Of a stretch of 6,656 bases of DNA, positions 1 through 6,656 are shown in pieces; the first letter of the stretch is position 1; the number at the start of each line of letters is the position of its first letter. The notes under the pieces were generated by a model. The model had not been told where the DNA came from, did no database searches, and worked only from the letters and a program-made list of their open reading frames with translations. Location of the stretch: assembly GCF_014904065.1 (NCBI RefSeq), contig NZ_JACXJG010000022.1, forward strand, positions 58,900 to 65,555, read 5' to 3'. A program made the position numbers and the translations under genes. The stretch comes from Gulosibacter sediminis. GTDB taxonomy: Bacteria; Actinomycetota; Actinomycetes; Actinomycetales; Microbacteriaceae.

Positions 1-2
1 GG

Positions 3-1091
<1,089 letters not shown>

Positions 1092-1098
1092 CCAGCGC

Positions 1099-1118
1099 AT
1101 CCGCGAACATTAGCGGGT
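1099..1118 (+). terminator. Weak hairpin after asd, possible terminator
   Basis: Just past the asd stop, ATCCGC (1099-1104) can pair with GCGGGT (1113-1118), including one U-G pair, around an 8-base loop. There is no run of T afterwards. The stem is short and could be chance in GC-rich DNA. Its place between asd and the apparent mqo promoter is the main argument for it. Confidence 0.2.
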
Positions 1119-1163
1119 CACACCAACTGAAAAGCACACCCAAAGCGTGCCGAAGCCCGGGAG

Positions 1164-1169
1164 TAAGGT
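1164..1169 (+). promoter_or_regulatory. Candidate -10 element for a leaderless mqo transcript
   Basis: TAAGGT matches TANNNT and lies 6 bases before the GTG start of mqo, the geometry expected when transcription begins at the start codon. I see no convincing -35 hexamer 16-19 bases upstream. The same bases could act as a modest ribosome binding site (TAAGG, 7 bases from GTG) if transcription starts further upstream, so the two readings compete. Expression of mqo and the two kinase genes behind it would start here. Confidence 0.4.
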
Positions 1170-1175
1170 AGTTAC

Positions 1176-2669
1176 GTGACGAACCCGAAGATCTACGATG
1201 CTGTCCTCATTGGCGGCGGTGTTATGTCGGCGACCCTGGCGACACTGCTCCACGAACTCGAACCCGACTGGTCGATCAAGATCATTGAGCGACTCGACGA
1301 CGTCGCTCAGGAGTCGTCGGGCCCCTGGAACAACGCGGGTACCGGCCACTCGGCGCTCTGCGAACTCAACTACACCCCCGAGACTGACGGCAAGATCGAC
1401 ATCTCGAAGGCGCTCACGATCAACGAGCAGTTCCAGGTGTCGCGCCAGCTCTGGTCGACGCTCGTGACTCGCGGCCAGCTGCCCGAGCCCACGAAGTTCA
1501 TCAACCCCGTGCCGCACATGACGTTCGTGACCGGCGAAGAGAACGTCGAGTTCCTCCGACGCCGTTGGAACATCCTCAAGGAACAGCCGTTGTTCTCGAC
1601 GATGCAGTTCAGCGACGACCCCACGCAGGTCTTCGAGTGGGCGCCGGCGCTCATGGTCGGCCGTGCCAAGGACGAGAAAGTCGCCGCGACCTTCGTCGAG
1701 CAGGGCACCGACGTTGACTTTGGTTCGCTGACACGCCTGCTCTTCCAGGCCGCGATCGAGAATGGTGCCGTCGTGCGCCTCGGCACCGAGGTCGTCGACC
1801 TCCGCCAGCGCCCGGACGGGGTCTGGCAGGTCGCGACGAAGGCCGCGAGCGGCGCCGAAAAGGGCCGCAAGAACGTCACCCACGGACGCTTCGTGTTCGT
1901 CGGCGCCGGCGGTGGCGCGCTGCCGCTGCTGCAGAAGTCGGGCATCCCTGAAATTAAGGCATTCGGTGGCTTCCCAATTTCGGGTGAGTTCTTCCGCACC
2001 GACAACCCCGAGGTCGTCGCGAAGCACCGGGCAAAGGTCTACGCCATGCCCCCCGTCGGCGCTCCGCCGATGTCGGTGCCGCACCTCGACACGCGTGTGG
2101 TCGACGGCAAGGCCTCGCTCATGTTCGGACCCTACGCCGGCTTCAACACGCGCTACCTCAAGCAGGGCTCGCTGCTCGACATGTTCAAGTCGTTGCGCGT
2201 CGACAACATCCCGACCTACCTCGGCGTCGGCGTCACGAATCTCGACCTCGTCACTTACCTCGTGGGCCAGCTTGCCGCCTCGCCGGCCAAGAAGTTCGAG
2301 GCGCTCGCCGAGTTCTTCCCCGAGGCCAAGAGCGAAGACTGGCGCCTCATCACGGCCGGCCAGCGCGTGCAGGTCATGAAGAAGAACCCGAAGGGGAAGG
2401 GCTACCTGCTCGTCATGGGCACCGAGGTGGTTACCAAGGCCGACGGCTCGATCGCGGGCCTGCTCGGCGCCTCTCCCGGCGCATCCGTCGCCCCCTCGGC
2501 AATGATCTCGCTGCTCGAGCGCTGCTTCCCCGAGCAGTGGCCGACCTGGTCTGAGAAGATCACCGACCTCGTGCCGTCGTACGGCCAGACGCTCAACGAC
2601 AAGCCGGAGCTTGCCAAGCAGGTGCAGAACGACACCGCGAAGGTGCTCGGCATCGCCCCCGTCGCGTAA
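1176..2669 (+). CDS. mqo: Malate:quinone oxidoreductase (FAD-dependent)
   Basis: This peripheral membrane flavoprotein oxidises L-malate to oxaloacetate and passes electrons to the quinone pool (EC 1.1.5.4), a TCA-cycle step that bypasses NAD-linked malate dehydrogenase. The 497-residue length is normal. An N-terminal FAD-binding Rossmann motif, IGGGVMSATLA, starts at residue 12. It is followed by the Mqo signature NNAGTGHSALCELNYTP (52-68) and, near the C-terminus, LLGASPGASVAPSAM, which is typical of the family. No signal peptide or membrane helix is seen, as expected. The GTG start is set by the family N-terminus and the upstream TAAGGT hexamer. The stop codon is 1 base before the uridine kinase start, so the two are probably one transcript. 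A short stretch at 1947-1985 uses many codons ending in A or T, unlike the rest of the gene. Confidence 0.97.
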   Translation: MTNPKIYDAVLIGGGVMSATLATLLHELEPDWSIKIIERLDDVAQESSGPWNNAGTGHSALCELNYTPETDGKIDISKALTINEQFQVSRQLWSTLVTRGQLPEPTKFINPVPHMTFVTGEENVEFLRRRWNILKEQPLFSTMQFSDDPTQVFEWAPALMVGRAKDEKVAATFVEQGTDVDFGSLTRLLFQAAIENGAVVRLGTEVVDLRQRPDGVWQVATKAASGAEKGRKNVTHGRFVFVGAGGGALPLLQKSGIPEIKAFGGFPISGEFFRTDNPEVVAKHRAKVYAMPPVGAPPMSVPHLDTRVVDGKASLMFGPYAGFNTRYLKQGSLLDMFKSLRVDNIPTYLGVGVTNLDLVTYLVGQLAASPAKKFEALAEFFPEAKSEDWRLITAGQRVQVMKKNPKGKGYLLVMGTEVVTKADGSIAGLLGASPGASVAPSAMISLLERCFPEQWPTWSEKITDLVPSYGQTLNDKPELAKQVQNDTAKVLGIAPVA

Positions 2670-2670
2670 C

Positions 2671-3324
2671 TTGGGCCAGTCATTCGTTGTCGGCATCGCC
2701 GGCGGATCAGGAAGCGGGAAGACGGCGCTCACGCGCGCGCTCGCCGAACGATTCGCCGACGATGCCGCGGTGATTTTTCACGACAACTACTACAACCGGC
2801 AGGATGCGCTGAGTTACGACGAGCGCGTGCTCGTCAACTACGACGCCCCCGAGGCCTTCGACAACGCACTGCTGGTGGAGCACCTCGACGAACTCCTTGC
2901 GGGGCGCGACGTTGAGTCGCCGACGTATGACTACGCGCAGCACAATCGGTCCGATATCTCGGTGCCGGTGTGCAGCCGGCCGATCATCTTTGTCGAGGGC
3001 GTACTTGTGCTCGCCGACGAGGCGCTCCGGGCCCGCTTCGACCTCAAGCTCTACGTCGACACCGATGCCGATGTGCGCATCCTGCGGCGCATCAAACGCG
3101 ACGTGCTCGAGCGCGGCCGCACGCTGGAGTCGGTCGAGGCGCAGTACCTCGCGACCGTGAAACCGATGCACGAGCGTTACGTCGAATCGTCGAAGCTCTG
3201 GGCCGACGTCATCGTGCCCGAGGGCGGCCGCAACTCGGTCGCGCTCGAGACGATCGCCGGCGGGCTCGTCGCGAACCTGCGGGGCCTCGCGCACGAGTCG
3301 CTGCGAACCATCGGCGAGGAGTAA
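2671..3324 (+). CDS. udk: Uridine kinase (uridine/cytidine salvage)
   Basis: The enzyme phosphorylates uridine and cytidine to UMP and CMP with a nucleoside triphosphate (EC 2.7.1.48) in the cytoplasm. The 217-residue protein carries a P-loop GGSGSGKT (11-18) and HDNYY (37-41) with an Asp at the place of the family's catalytic acid. Further segments are NYDAPEAFD (56-64), PTYDY (84-88), the Walker B-like VEG (108-110), and a lid-type RRIKRD...ERGR (139-150). These follow the known uridine kinase order closely. I chose the TTG at 2671: it is the only start codon close to the conserved N-terminus, and upstream extension gives low-complexity out-of-family sequence. It lies 1 base after the mqo stop with no Shine-Dalgarno sequence, so translation probably depends on ribosomes finishing mqo. 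A broader phosphoribulokinase/uridine kinase-family kinase is the only real alternative. Confidence 0.9.
   Translation: MGQSFVVGIAGGSGSGKTALTRALAERFADDAAVIFHDNYYNRQDALSYDERVLVNYDAPEAFDNALLVEHLDELLAGRDVESPTYDYAQHNRSDISVPVCSRPIIFVEGVLVLADEALRARFDLKLYVDTDADVRILRRIKRDVLERGRTLESVEAQYLATVKPMHERYVESSKLWADVIVPEGGRNSVALETIAGGLVANLRGLAHESLRTIGEE
3316..3321 (+). promoter_or_regulatory. Ribosome binding site of the thymidine kinase gene
   Basis: GAGGAG lies inside the last codons of the uridine kinase gene and 5 bases before the GTG at 3327. It supports GTG as the thymidine kinase start. It also contrasts with the uridine kinase gene, which has no such site. Confidence 0.7.
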
Positions 3325-3326
3325 TC

Positions 3327-3935
3327 GTGGCCAAGCTCTACTTCCGCTACGGCGCCATGAACTCGGGCAAGTCGACGGCGCTGCTCCAAACCGCCTTCAA
3401 CTACGAGGAGCGCGGCCAGGCGGTCGTGCTGCTCAAGCCGCGCATTGACACGAAAGGCGCCGAGTCGATCTCGTCGCGCCTCGGCATGGACCGCAAGGTC
3501 GACATCCTGCTCGACGACGGCGCATCGCCACGCGAGGCGCTGGCCGGTGTCGTGGCCGAGCGTGGCGCGATCGCCTGCCTGCTGGTCGACGAGGCGCAGT
3601 TCCTCAGCCCGCAGCAGATCGATGAGCTCTTTCGCATCGCCGTGCTCGATAGTATTCCGGTGCTGAGCTACGGCATCCGCACCGACTTTCAGACCGTCGC
3701 GTTCCCGGGCGCCCGCCGCCTGCTTGAGATCGCGCACTCGGTCGAAGAACTGAAGACGATTTGCCGCTGCGGCCGCAAAGCGGTGTTCAACGCGCGCAAC
3801 GTCGACGGCAAGTTCACGTTCGCGGGCGACCAGGTCGCGATCGACGGAGGCTCGGTCACCTACGAGTCCCTCTGCGGCCAGTGCTACCTGCTCGAGTCGG
3901 GTGGGCGCCTCGCGAGTGACGTCCTCGAGGGCTGA
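3327..3935 (+). CDS. tdk: Thymidine kinase, type II (TK1-like)
   Basis: The enzyme phosphorylates thymidine (and deoxyuridine) to the monophosphate with ATP (EC 2.7.1.21) in the cytoplasm. The 202-residue protein has the family P-loop GAMNSGKS (9-16) and the Walker B/catalytic segment VDEAQFL, with D88 and E89. The lasso loop YGIRTDFQTVAFPGARRLL covers roughly 115-133. Four cysteines at 146, 148, 183 and 186 form the expected zinc-binding set. GTG at 3327 is favoured by GAGGAG 5 bases upstream, by the 2-base gap from the uridine kinase stop, and because the conserved N-terminal strand begins right after it; the next ATG would cut into the P-loop. With the preceding gene it forms a small pyrimidine nucleoside salvage pair. 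All key residues look intact. Confidence 0.96.
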   Translation: MAKLYFRYGAMNSGKSTALLQTAFNYEERGQAVVLLKPRIDTKGAESISSRLGMDRKVDILLDDGASPREALAGVVAERGAIACLLVDEAQFLSPQQIDELFRIAVLDSIPVLSYGIRTDFQTVAFPGARRLLEIAHSVEELKTICRCGRKAVFNARNVDGKFTFAGDQVAIDGGSVTYESLCGQCYLLESGGRLASDVLEG

Positions 3936-3952
3936 CTACGCGCCTCGACACC

Positions 3953-4016
3953 ATTAGGCGTTCGTGAGGCATGCACCCCGTACGCTATGTGGCACGAATT
4001 AATGGCGATTCGTGAG
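3953..4016 (+). repeat. Pair of near-identical direct repeats upstream of the SRPBCC gene
   Basis: ATTA-GGCG-TTCGTGAG at 3953-3968 recurs as ATTA-AT-GGCG-A-TTCGTGAG at 3998-4016. The TTCGTGAG blocks are identical and 48 bases apart. They flank a possible -10 hexamer (TACGCT, 3981-3986) in the only noncoding DNA before the SRPBCC gene. Paired sites in this position could bind a regulator. I cannot name one, and coincidence or a local duplication is also possible. Confidence 0.4.
3981..3986 (+). promoter_or_regulatory. Weak candidate -10 element for the SRPBCC gene
   Basis: TACGCT fits TANNNT and would give a leader of about 40 bases before the ATG at 4034. No good -35 hexamer is found at 16-19 bases upstream. 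A promoter somewhere in 3936-4020 is likely, because the gene is 98 bases past the thymidine kinase stop and has its own ribosome binding site, but this exact hexamer is a guess. Confidence 0.2.
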
Positions 4017-4047
4017 TTTAAGGACGGCACACTATGGAACCTCACGA
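4010..4047 (+). promoter_or_regulatory. Possible hairpin enclosing the ribosome binding site and start codon
   Basis: TCGTGAG (4010-4016) is exactly complementary to CTCACGA (4041-4047), with two further A-U pairs inside (4018/4039 and 4019/4038) after one mismatch. The loop holds the Shine-Dalgarno AAGGA and the ATG of the SRPBCC gene. The upstream copy at 3962-3968 could pair with the same 4041-4047 segment, giving two alternative folds. The stem is short and may be chance. Confidence 0.25.
4020..4024 (+). promoter_or_regulatory. Ribosome binding site of the SRPBCC gene
   Basis: AAGGA sits 9 bases before the ATG at 4034. It favours that start over the in-frame ATG at 4067, which has no comparable site. 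Confidence 0.6.
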
Positions 4048-4591
4048 CGACGTGCGACTCGCTCGCATGAAACGGATTGACCTCGAACCCGAGCGCAGCC
4101 TTACCGTGACCAAGCTCGCCTACTCCACTCCGGCTGAGATCTACGACGTGGTGCGCAACCCCACGCTGCACATCGACTTCGACCCGAAACAGATGATCGT
4201 GAGCGTCGATCCGTCGTCGGCCGACCCGATCACCAAGGTGGGCGATACCTTCACGATGAGCATGTTCTCGCCGAAAATGGGCGGCGCGTATCGCATGGTC
4301 AACCTCGTCACGCACCTCGAACAGAACTCCGCCATCGCGTGGAAGCCGGCGACCGAGGGCTACCCGCCGATCGGGCACCGCTGGACGTGGACGCTCGAGC
4401 CGCGCGATGCCGAATCGACCTACGTCTCGCTCACCTACGACTGGCTCGATGTGACCCATGCGGGGTTTCTCGCGAAGAACACGTTCCCCATCTTCCCTAT
4501 CGGCAGCTTTCATGAGTCGGTGGATGCGCTGGTCGAGTTCGTCGAGAGCGACTGGGGCGATGGGTACGAGGATGCGGTCGCCCACGGGTAG
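4034..4591 (+). CDS. SRPBCC (START-like) family protein, ligand unknown
   Basis: This 185-residue protein has no signal peptide or membrane helix and is probably cytoplasmic. I assign the helix-grip (SRPBCC/polyketide cyclase) fold from its layout. An N-terminal strand (SLTVTKLAYSTP, about 24-35) leads to a helix-forming AEIYDVVRNPTLHIDF segment. Alternating strands follow (VGDTFTMSMF; YRMVNLVTHLEQNSAIAWKP; HRWTWTLEP; TYVSLTYDWL), and a C-terminal helix (SFHESVDALVEFVES) would close the cavity. Such proteins bind hydrophobic ligands or act as cyclases, hydrolases or chaperones; nothing here fixes the substrate and no catalytic motif is visible. It stands alone between the thymidine kinase gene and a convergent gene, with its own ribosome binding site, so neighbours give no hint. 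The gene call is secure on codon use; the fold is moderately sure; the function is unknown. Confidence 0.8.
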   Translation: MEPHDDVRLARMKRIDLEPERSLTVTKLAYSTPAEIYDVVRNPTLHIDFDPKQMIVSVDPSSADPITKVGDTFTMSMFSPKMGGAYRMVNLVTHLEQNSAIAWKPATEGYPPIGHRWTWTLEPRDAESTYVSLTYDWLDVTHAGFLAKNTFPIFPIGSFHESVDALVEFVESDWGDGYEDAVAHG

Positions 4592-4748
4592 GTAGCGGGT
4601 TGAGTAAGGGGTGCGGCCGCGCAGAGGAATCGCGACGTGGTTGCGCTGCTGGAGTCGGCCTGAGGAGGTCGCCAAGCGTTGCCCATAGATCGCTGAGTCG
4701 GCCGTAGCGCGGGGCGCCCCGTGGGGCCGTCTGTGTCGAAGCGAACCG
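4592..4748. other. Intergenic region between convergent genes, possibly a degenerate repeat element
   Basis: No gene is seen. The stretch holds GGGTTGAGTA (4597-4606), a GCGGCCGC palindrome (4613-4620), two direct copies of GAGTCGGCC (4652-4660 and 4695-4703), an AGGAGG (4663-4668) with no usable ORF behind it, and a strong hairpin (4699-4729). GGTTGAGTA, TGAGGAGGTCGCC and a TCGAAG-type end recall, from memory, a dispersed intergenic element of related actinobacteria. I cannot confirm that from one copy. A short frame ending at the TGA at 4661 reads like a protein C-terminus but has no start, so a decayed gene end is another possibility. Confidence 0.3.
4699..4729. terminator. GC-rich hairpin, likely terminator for the convergent genes
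   Basis: CGGCC (4699-4703) pairs with GGCCG (4725-4729). Inside it, CGCGGG (4708-4713) pairs with CCCGTG (4718-4723), including one G-U pair, around a 4-base loop; the core 4710-4721 is a perfect palindrome. It lies about 20 bases past the aminopeptidase stop on the minus strand and about 108 bases past the SRPBCC stop on the plus strand. Neither side has a T run, which is common for high-GC actinobacterial terminators but lowers certainty. Confidence 0.4.
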
Positions 4749-5528
4749 CTAGTGGGCCGACGTGAGGATGCGCGGGCCGTCCTCGGTGATCGCCACGGTG
4801 TGCTCGGTGTGGGCCGTCAGGCAGCCGGTGGCGCTGCGCAGCGTCCAGCCGTCGGCGTCGGTGACGAGCTCGGCGGTGTCGAGCATCGCCCAGGGCTCGA
4901 TGGCGAGCAGGATGCCCGGGCGCAGCTTCCAGCCCCGGCCTGCCTTACCCCAGTTCGGGATGTGCGGGTCCTGATGCATGGTGGAGCCGACGCCGTGGCC
5001 GCCGAACTCGAGGTTCACCGGGTAGCCGGCGCCCTGCAGGATCGTGCCGATCGCAGACGCGATGTCGCCGATACGGCCACCGGGACGCGCAGCCTCGATG
5101 CCCGCCGCCAGGGCGCGCTCGGTCGCGTCGATGAGGTCGAGGCCCTCTTGTTTGGGCGTGCCGACGAAGAAACTGATCGCCGCATCGGCCACGATGCCCT
5201 GCAGCGAAATCGCGAGGTCGAGGGTGAGCAGATCGCCGTCGTGAAGCGCGTAGTCGTGCGGCTTGCCGTGCAGCACAGCGTCGTTCACCGAGGTGCAGAT
5301 GTAGTACCCGAACGGCCCCTCGCCGAACGACGGCTCGTAGTCGACGTAGCAAGACTCGGCCCCGGCGGCGAGCATCATGTCGCGTGCCAGGGCATCGAGC
5401 TCGAGCAGGTTCGTGCCGACGGATGCGCGCGCCTTCGCAGCTTGAAGGATGTCGGCGACCAGGGCGCCGGTTTCGGCGCCGCGGGCGATTTCGGTGGGGG
5501 AGAGCAGTTCGATCATGTGACTGCTCAT
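4749..5528 (-). CDS. map: Methionine aminopeptidase, type I
   Basis: This cytoplasmic metalloprotease removes the N-terminal methionine from new proteins (EC 3.4.11.18). The 259-residue protein has the pita-bread fold signature. The five dinuclear-metal ligands are present at D104 (LTLDLA), D115 (GIVADAA), H178 (GGHGVG), E211 (AIEPW) and E242 (HTEHTV). The substrate-side H87 (NDAVLHGKP) is also there. There is no N-terminal zinc-finger extension. I took the ATG at 5528, 1 base after the pirin stop codon, which suggests translational coupling. The ATG at 5516 (255 residues) is possible, and neither has a strong Shine-Dalgarno site. The housekeeping copy in many bacteria sits in the ribosomal protein/adk/secY region, so this pirin-linked gene may be a second copy; that is inference. 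A hairpin follows the stop. Function is secure by family; whether it is the main or accessory enzyme is open. Confidence 0.94.
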   Translation of the reverse strand: MSSHMIELLSPTEIARGAETGALVADILQAAKARASVGTNLLELDALARDMMLAAGAESCYVDYEPSFGEGPFGYYICTSVNDAVLHGKPHDYALHDGDLLTLDLAISLQGIVADAAISFFVGTPKQEGLDLIDATERALAAGIEAARPGGRIGDIASAIGTILQGAGYPVNLEFGGHGVGSTMHQDPHIPNWGKAGRGWKLRPGILLAIEPWAMLDTAELVTDADGWTLRSATGCLTAHTEHTVAITEDGPRILTSAH

Positions 5529-5529
5529 G

Positions 5530-6525
5530 CTACTCGCGAGGCTTGAGGCGCGTGATCGGCAGCGGCGGCGCCGGGAGTGGGGTGGGTTGGCCGTCGGGGA
5601 AGTCGCCGAAGAGCGGGCGCTTGCCCGCGTCCTGCGGGTCTTCGGGCTCGAAGCCGAGCTCGGCCTGGTAGCGGCGGCGGAACTCGACGATCTCGTCGTG
5701 GCTGCGGCCGACGAAGTTCCACCACATGACGATCTGCTCGCCGAGCGGCACGCCGCCGAGTAGCAGGATGCGCGCGCCGCTCGGGCCCGCAGTGACCGTG
5801 ATGGTGTCGGCGCCGCTCGGGGCATAGGCGAGTTCGCGGTGTGCGGTCGCAGTGCCACTGACGCGGATCTCGCTGTCTTCCGCCAGCACCCCGTGCTCGA
5901 ACTCGCGGCGGATCGGAATGGTGAGCGTCGCATCCGGGTCGAGCAGGATCTCGGCCCCGAGCAGCTCGGGTGTGCGGGTTGCAACGGGTGACGTCGAGCC
6001 GAATAGCGAGCCGATGAAGACGCGGGCGGATGCGCCGGGCAGGTCGACCGGCTCGGGTTCGTAGTGCGCGAACTCGTTTTCGCTGAAGCGCGTCGCCTCG
6101 GGCAGCGCGTACCAGAGCTGCACGCCGTGGAGGGTCGTCGTCGCGGCGTCCGAGAGCTCCTGGTGGGTGATGCCACGGCCCGCGATCATGAGGTTGAGCT
6201 CGCCCGGTACGACGGCGGCCGCGTTGCCGCCCGAGTCGAGGTGGTCGATGCGGCCGGTGAACAGCCACGAGACCGTCGCGAGGCCGGTGTGCGGATGCCG
6301 GGGCACGAACATCCCGCCGGTGTCGCTGACGTCGTCGGGGCCGTAGTGGTCGGCTAAGCACCAGGCGCCCACAAGTGAGCGTTGGCGCTGCGGCAGCGTG
6401 CGGTAGACGGTCATGGCGCGCACGCCGCCGAGTGGGACGAGGCGTGCTTCGAGTACCTCGACGTCGGTGCACGGCTGGCCTGGGTCGAGGAGTTCGAGCT
6501 CGGGCCGCTGGTCGAGATTCGTCAT
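5530..6525 (-). CDS. Pirin family protein (cupin metalloprotein)
   Basis: Pirins are two-domain cupin proteins that bind iron or another metal; some bacterial members have quercetin dioxygenase activity and others modulate metabolic enzymes. The 331-residue protein has the four N-terminal metal ligands. H77 and H79 lie in HPHTG, and H121 and E123 in GRGITHQE, with the linking cupin strand WLFTGRIDHLDSGGN between them. The C-terminal pirin domain ends in the family segment MWWNFVGRSHDEIVEFRRRYQ, followed by a Pro-rich tail. Residue 83 is Ala where many pirins have Glu; it is not a known ligand. The ATG at 6525 is preferred over the in-frame ATG at 6561 because AGGTGA precedes it and the extra 12 residues look unlike the family. 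The methionine aminopeptidase gene starts 1 base after its stop. Substrate or partner is not predictable from this sequence. Confidence 0.92.
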   Translation of the reverse strand: MTNLDQRPELELLDPGQPCTDVEVLEARLVPLGGVRAMTVYRTLPQRQRSLVGAWCLADHYGPDDVSDTGGMFVPRHPHTGLATVSWLFTGRIDHLDSGGNAAAVVPGELNLMIAGRGITHQELSDAATTTLHGVQLWYALPEATRFSENEFAHYEPEPVDLPGASARVFIGSLFGSTSPVATRTPELLGAEILLDPDATLTIPIRREFEHGVLAEDSEIRVSGTATAHRELAYAPSGADTITVTAGPSGARILLLGGVPLGEQIVMWWNFVGRSHDEIVEFRRRYQAELGFEPEDPQDAGKRPLFGDFPDGQPTPLPAPPLPITRLKPRE

Positions 6526-6529
6526 CGAG

Positions 6530-6535
6530 TCACCT
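6530..6535 (-). promoter_or_regulatory. Ribosome binding site of the pirin gene
   Basis: On the minus strand AGGTGA lies 4 bases before the ATG at 6525, with the AGG core 7 bases away. It decides the start against the ATG at 6561, which has no comparable site. Confidence 0.6.
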
Positions 6536-6656
6536 GACTTTGGGGGCGGGGCTGGCCCCATTGTGCCCAGGATGCGCCGGGTCGCGCCAGTCCGTGGGTT
6601 GCCGTCGGGGTTCTGGTGATGTCGGTGGCTTGGGCGACAATGAGTTCGCAGTAGGA

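Noticed and set aside
2611..2670. Extended N-terminus of the uridine kinase starting inside mqo
   Set aside because: The extra 20 residues are basic and out of family; the conserved N-terminus begins right after the TTG at 2671.
1110..2732. Minus-strand open frame of 540 codons lying over mqo
   Set aside because: It is antisense to a clearly functional mqo and exists because GC-rich codon bias suppresses stops on the opposite strand. Its translation is Arg/Glu/Asp/Leu-rich with no recognisable domain.
3941..3969. Possible terminator hairpin after the thymidine kinase gene (GCCTC with GAGGC)
   Set aside because: Only a 5-base stem with a loop of about 18 bases and no T run; too weak to call.
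4601..4688. Small ORFs in the convergent intergenic region (GTG at 4611, TTG at 4679 behind AGGAGG)
   Set aside because: They are about 25 and 5 codons long, with no recognisable sequence. The frame ending at 4661-4663 resembles a protein end but has no start codon after the stop at 4601-4603.
4752..5546. Plus-strand open frame of 264 codons over the aminopeptidase gene
   Set aside because: The minus-strand frame has every catalytic residue of methionine aminopeptidase. The plus frame shows no family motif and is the same GC-bias shadow.
5525..6472. Alternative minus-strand frame over the pirin gene, and long upstream extension of the aminopeptidase frame to 6176
   Set aside because: Arg/Ser/Pro-rich translations with no motif; the pirin frame holds all four metal ligands and a good ribosome binding site.
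6618..6656. Start of a divergent plus-strand gene at the window end
   Set aside because: The ATG at 6618 meets a stop after 11 codons, and no ribosome binding site or family sequence is seen.

Overview
The window looks like chromosomal housekeeping DNA from a high-GC actinobacterium. GC is high, third codon positions strongly favour C or G, and starts include GTG and TTG as well as ATG. The protein types (Mqo, a TK1-type thymidine kinase, a two-domain pirin) fit Actinobacteria, and the overall flavour suggests Microbacteriaceae. That family placement is an impression from sequence style, not a search result. I see no insertion sequence, phage gene, CRISPR array, tRNA or rRNA, and no clear previously undescribed system.

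Left part, + strand: asd (aspartate-semialdehyde dehydrogenase, 33-1091) is followed after 84 bases by a tight cluster of three genes. These are mqo (malate:quinone oxidoreductase, 1176-2669), a uridine kinase gene (2671-3324) and a thymidine kinase gene (3327-3935), with gaps of 1 and 2 bases. Both asd and mqo have a TAAGNT hexamer 6-7 bases before the chosen start codon, the arrangement expected for leaderless transcripts. The two kinases would salvage uridine/cytidine and thymidine; their link to mqo looks like transcriptional grouping, not a shared pathway.

Middle part: 98 bases with a near-identical direct repeat and a possible hairpin around the ribosome binding site lead into an SRPBCC-fold protein of unknown ligand (4034-4591, +). 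A 157-base intergenic stretch between convergent genes follows. It carries a strong GC hairpin (4699-4729) and may be a degenerate intergenic repeat.

Right part, - strand: a pirin gene (6525 down to 5530) is followed 1 base later by a type I methionine aminopeptidase gene (5528 down to 4749), so the two are probably co-transcribed and translationally coupled. The remaining 131 bases to the window end (6526-6656) hold only the pirin ribosome binding site and upstream DNA; I found no convincing promoter or gene there.

The main signal that gene annotation does not explain is the hexamer GGATGC/GCATCC. It occurs about 18 times, 13 of them as the 7-mer GGATGCG/CGCATCC, in several reading frames and also between genes. 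This is several-fold above what base composition predicts.
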